DNA of 7,190 nt from positions 1 to 7,190 of the forward strand of contig JBKKBM010000135.1 in assembly GCA_046714215.1 (NCBI GenBank), read 5' to 3'. The notes under the pieces were generated by a model. The model saw only the letters and a list, made by a program, of their open reading frames with translations. It was not told the DNA's origin and did no database searches. Shown one piece after another: positions 5,117-7,190 of the stretch; the stretch's first letter is position 1; every line of letters begins with the position of its first letter. Origin of the DNA: DATLCI01 sp046714215 (GTDB lineage Bacteria; Acidobacteriota; Terriglobia; Terriglobales; Acidobacteriaceae). The position numbers and the translations under genes were made by a program.

Positions 5117-6106
5117 TCAGTACAGTCTGAAGTTGACCTCAACATTGATCTGCACGGCGACCGGCTTGCCGTCCTTGGTGGCCGGGTCAAACTTCCACTG
5201 TTTCACGGCTTCGACCGCTTTCTGATCGAGACCCATGCCAAGTCCGCGCTGCACGCGCATGTCACGCGGACGGCCATCCGGGCCGACCACTAGCCAGAGG
5301 ACGACCACACCCTGATACTTGGCCTTGCGAGCTTCTTCCGAGTACTCAGGGTCAGGAGTAAAGATGGCACGAGGCGCCTGGACGCCGCCGCCTACGCGAT
5401 AGGGTCCGCCGCCGTAGCCTTTACCTTCACCCGGTCCCAGACCACGACCGGTGCCGACGCCGATACCACCACCGCTGCCGGCGCCGATGCCGCCGCCGGA
5501 GCCGATGCCGTTCGAAGCTGGGCCGGCAATGACACGCGAAGTAGGATCACCGATTGTGGGCATGTTCGAGGCCGGTCGGATGTTCGAGGGCACCATCACG
5601 GTGGGCTCCACTTCCAGCTTGGGCGCTTCATTGCGGACGACGATGGCGGGCGGAACGATCTGCTCCGTCATGGAAGTCTTAGGCAGCTTGCCCTTCGGTG
5701 CTTCGATCTTGGAACGATCGCCACCACCACCACCACCGCCCATCACCGGGCCGGGCTTGGTCATGGGGAGATAGTCAGAGATGTCCGGCGCGACCAGGAC
5801 GATAGTGTTCTTCTGCGTCCCCTGGACGACCTTGGCCCCCATGAGGGTGGCCGCGACCACGGCGCCGATCATGAGTCCGTGGACCATCAGCGACATGCTG
5901 GCCGCGCGCTTGGGATCTTTCTTTTCCCAAATGCTGCGGACGGCTACCGGACGCGATGTGACCTTGAGCGGCGGCAGCTTTTTGGGGAATAAAAGATCGA
6001 GCAGATTTTCTTTTAAGGAGGCTAGGAGTGAAGGCTGCTCCTCCGCGAGAAATCTCGGGGCGAAGACGGGGGACATAACCTGGCGACTGATGAACTGATT
6101 GGTCAT
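5117..6106 (-). CDS. TonB-family energy transducer (one-helix, glycine-rich linker)
   Basis: A 329-residue protein (from ATG 6106-6104). Predicted order: cytoplasmic N-terminus (1-68), a single membrane helix (about 70-93), a periplasmic linker with a run of seven Gly (123-129) and a Gly-rich repeat (about 200-241), then a TonB C-terminal domain (about 243-329). The last has the family features PDPEYSEEARKAKYQGVVVL, GPDGRPRDMRV and AVEAVKQWKFDPA. TonB couples the proton-motive force, through ExbBD, to outer-membrane receptors; ExbBD and receptors are not in the window. The start at 6106 is chosen because residues before it in the longer frame (to 6208) look non-coding and because AGG-rich sequence lies just upstream. 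A second in-frame ATG at 6076 is possible. The gene converges on the iron operon and ends in its own terminator. Acidobacteria carry many TonB paralogues, so a specific link to iron is only suggested by position. Confidence 0.85.
   Translation of the reverse strand: MTNQFISRQVMSPVFAPRFLAEEQPSLLASLKENLLDLLFPKKLPPLKVTSRPVAVRSIWEKKDPKRAASMSLMVHGLMIGAVVAATLMGAKVVQGTQKNTIVLVAPDISDYLPMTKPGPVMGGGGGGGDRSKIEAPKGKLPKTSMTEQIVPPAIVVRNEAPKLEVEPTVMVPSNIRPASNMPTIGDPTSRVIAGPASNGIGSGGGIGAGSGGGIGVGTGRGLGPGEGKGYGGGPYRVGGGVQAPRAIFTPDPEYSEEARKAKYQGVVVLWLVVGPDGRPRDMRVQRGLGMGLDQKAVEAVKQWKFDPATKDGKPVAVQINVEVNFRLY
5417..5488 (-). repeat. Three octapeptide units in the TonB-family linker
   Basis: Residues 207-230 of the 329-residue protein form three 8-residue units of the pattern [I/L]-G-x-G-x-G-x-G: IGAGSGGG, IGVGTGRG and LGPGEGKG. 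Each is encoded by 24 bp. A shorter IGSGGG precedes them at 201-206. The linker probably spans part of the periplasm. DNA-level repeats like these can expand or contract by slippage without shifting the frame. Confidence 0.7.
5721..5735. repeat. (CCA)5 trinucleotide repeat coding for polyglycine
   Basis: Five CCA units, read as GGT on the minus strand, form the centre of a seven-glycine run (residues 123-129) just outside the membrane helix of the TonB-family protein. Length changes here would stay in frame. Confidence 0.75.
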
Positions 6107-6433
6107 ACTACCTGGGACCTCGGTCGTAAGCTCTCGAGAATGGGGTCTTTCCCGTTTTGTTAAGTGAGAACCTATCCGTTTAGTACAGATGTGCTTGGGC
6201 TCGGGCAAGTTGTATCGCCTTAATCCCCCCTTCCGTACTTGAGCTGATATGACGCGGCGAGAGGGCGCGGCGTTGTCCTTATAGGCACGAAGAGTGCTAC
6301 TAAAGGTCCGAATTGTTAACCGGGCGGCACGGGAGAAGGTGTACGACCGATTATCGTGGAGTGCTCCTCTATAATTGAAGTTTCATACAACCTTTGCGAG
6401 TGTTGCTGCTTTAAGAACGCAGCTGGAGAATGA
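6107..6433. other. Divergent intergenic region between the tonB-family gene and ileS
   Basis: This 327-base stretch contains no gene that I can support. On the plus strand TATAAT at 6370-6375 is a plausible -10 for ileS. For the minus-strand gene a weak pair, TTGCCC then 17 bp then TACTAA (about 6209-6181), is the best I can find and is not convincing. There is no T-box-like leader, no tRNA-like T-loop, and no strong Fur-like palindrome comparable to that at 149-171. The sequence is less GC-rich than the flanking genes. Confidence 0.6.
6370..6375 (+). promoter_or_regulatory. Likely -10 element of the ileS promoter
   Basis: A perfect TATAAT lies 58 nt before the ileS start codon, in a spacer between divergent genes where an ileS promoter is expected. 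No good -35 hexamer is found at 16-18 bp upstream (the sequence there is near CGACCGATTA). The call therefore rests on the -10 and position alone. Confidence 0.5.
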
Positions 6434-7190
6434 ATGAGCGCGCCGTTGGAGCTAAAAGCTACCCTGAACCTGCCCAAAACGGATTTTCCGATGAAGGCAA
6501 ACCTGCCGCTGAATGAGCCGAAACGGCTGGAACGGTGGGAGGAGCTCCGCATCTACGACCTGATCCGGGCGGCGCGCAAGGATGCGCCCAGCTACGTGAT
6601 GCATGACGGGCCCCCATATGCCAATGGTCCCATCCACCTGGGCCACGCGCTGAATAAATGTCTAAAAGATTTTGTAGTGAAGTCCAAGACCATGGCGGGC
6701 TTCGACGCGCCTTACGTCCCCGGATGGGATTGCCACGGGCTGCCCATCGAGATCAAGGTAGACGAGTCACTGGGACGCAAGAAGTTGGAGATGGAGCCCA
6801 TCGCGGTGCGGAAGGCGTGCCGCGAGTACGCGCAGAAGTATCTCGACCTGCAGCGCGAACAATTCAAGCGGATCGGCGTGTTCGGGCGCTTTGATAATCC
6901 GTATTCGACGATGACGAAGGAGTATGAGTCGGTCATCGTGCGCATGTTCTACGACTTCCTGGAGGGTGGCTCGGTCTACAAAGGTCTGCGCCCGGTGTAT
7001 TGGTGCATCTACGACCAGACGGCGCTGGCGGAGGCGGAAGTCGAGTACGCGATGCACACCAGCCCCAGTGTGTATGTGAAGTATGCACTGACGAGCGATC
7101 CAGCAAAGATCGACCAGGCGCTGGCGGGAAAGAAGGTCGATACCATTATCTGGACTACGACACCGTGGACGCTGCCAGCGTCGATGGCAG
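6434..7190 (+). CDS. ileS: Isoleucyl-tRNA synthetase, N-terminal part (runs off the window)
   Basis: The first 252 codons of a class I aminoacyl-tRNA synthetase that charges tRNA-Ile in the cytoplasm. The full protein is usually about 900-1000 residues, so roughly a quarter is visible. Diagnostic motifs are HDGPPYANGPIHLGHALNK (residues 57-75) with the HIGH-type active-site motif HLGH at 68-71, then PGWDCHGLPIE (96-106) and TALAEAEVEY (196-205). WTTTPWTLP (240-248) marks the start of the editing (CP1) domain; together these separate IleRS from ValRS and LeuRS. ATG 6434 is the first possible start because an in-frame TGA lies at 6431-6433. GGAG at 6425-6428 is the ribosome-binding site. It is a housekeeping gene and probably unrelated to the iron operon. 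Confidence 0.97.
   Translation, partial: MSAPLELKATLNLPKTDFPMKANLPLNEPKRLERWEELRIYDLIRAARKDAPSYVMHDGPPYANGPIHLGHALNKCLKDFVVKSKTMAGFDAPYVPGWDCHGLPIEIKVDESLGRKKLEMEPIAVRKACREYAQKYLDLQREQFKRIGVFGRFDNPYSTMTKEYESVIVRMFYDFLEGGSVYKGLRPVYWCIYDQTALAEAEVEYAMHTSPSVYVKYALTSDPAKIDQALAGKKVDTIIWTTTPWTLPASMA

Noticed and set aside
5384..5509. CRISPR-like or other non-coding repeat array in the glycine-rich region
   Set aside because: Units are contiguous, in frame and degenerate at codon level, explained fully by Gly-rich protein coding.
6107..6208. Longer tonB-family reading frame starting at 6208
   Set aside because: The additional 34 residues are basic, low in hydrophobic pattern and unlike TonB-family N-termini. 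ATG 6106 has a better upstream context.
6370..6390. Second Fur-like box near the ileS -10 (TTGAAGTTTCATA)
   Set aside because: Only 4 of 6 positions per arm match and the arms are short. It is far weaker than the palindrome at 149-171, and iron control of ileS has no support.
6209..6433. T-box riboswitch upstream of ileS
   Set aside because: No AGGGTGG-like T-box sequence and no terminator-antiterminator pair could be found. T-boxes would also be unexpected in this lineage.

Overview
The window looks like chromosomal DNA from an acidobacterium (Terriglobia-like). This is inference from the GC-rich coding sequence, the wording of the isoleucyl-tRNA synthetase N-terminus, and a glycine-rich one-helix TonB-family protein of a kind common in that phylum. 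No rRNA, tRNA, mobile element or CRISPR array was seen.

Layout. Bases 1-83 hold the last codons of an unidentified + strand gene. A promoter (TTGACG, 17 bp, TAAAAT) with a Fur-like palindrome over its predicted start point then opens a tight + strand operon at 183-5061. It encodes (1) an FTR1-family iron permease with an extra membrane helix and a C-terminal cysteine-rich DUF2318 domain; (2) and (3) two different FtsX/MacB-type ABC permeases; and (4) an ABC ATPase whose C-terminal half is a DtxR/MntR-like metalloregulator module. The gaps are 3 nt, a double ATGA overlap, and 6 nt. A convergent tonB-family gene lies at 6106-5117 on the minus strand. Its terminator is built into the last codons of the ATPase gene. 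After a 327-base divergent spacer, ileS starts at 6434 and runs off the window.

How the genes fit together. Order and content resemble the Ftr1/P19-type iron uptake loci known from Campylobacter (Ftr1 homologue, DUF2318 protein, two MacB-like permeases, ATPase). Here Ftr1 and DUF2318 are one polypeptide, and neither P19 nor a thioredoxin-like partner is in the window. The likely model is that Ftr1 moves iron across the inner membrane while the ABC complex and the DUF2318 cysteines serve a periplasmic iron-handling or redox step. The most unusual element is the ATPase fused to a DtxR-like module. It keeps most predicted metal ligands but has a poorly conserved DNA-reading helix and a long His-rich wing insertion. 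It may be a cytoplasmic iron sensor acting directly on the transporter, comparable in logic to the C-terminal regulatory domains of MetN and ModC, with Fur-type control of transcription above it. The TonB-family gene could energise outer-membrane iron uptake, but nothing here ties it to this operon beyond adjacency.
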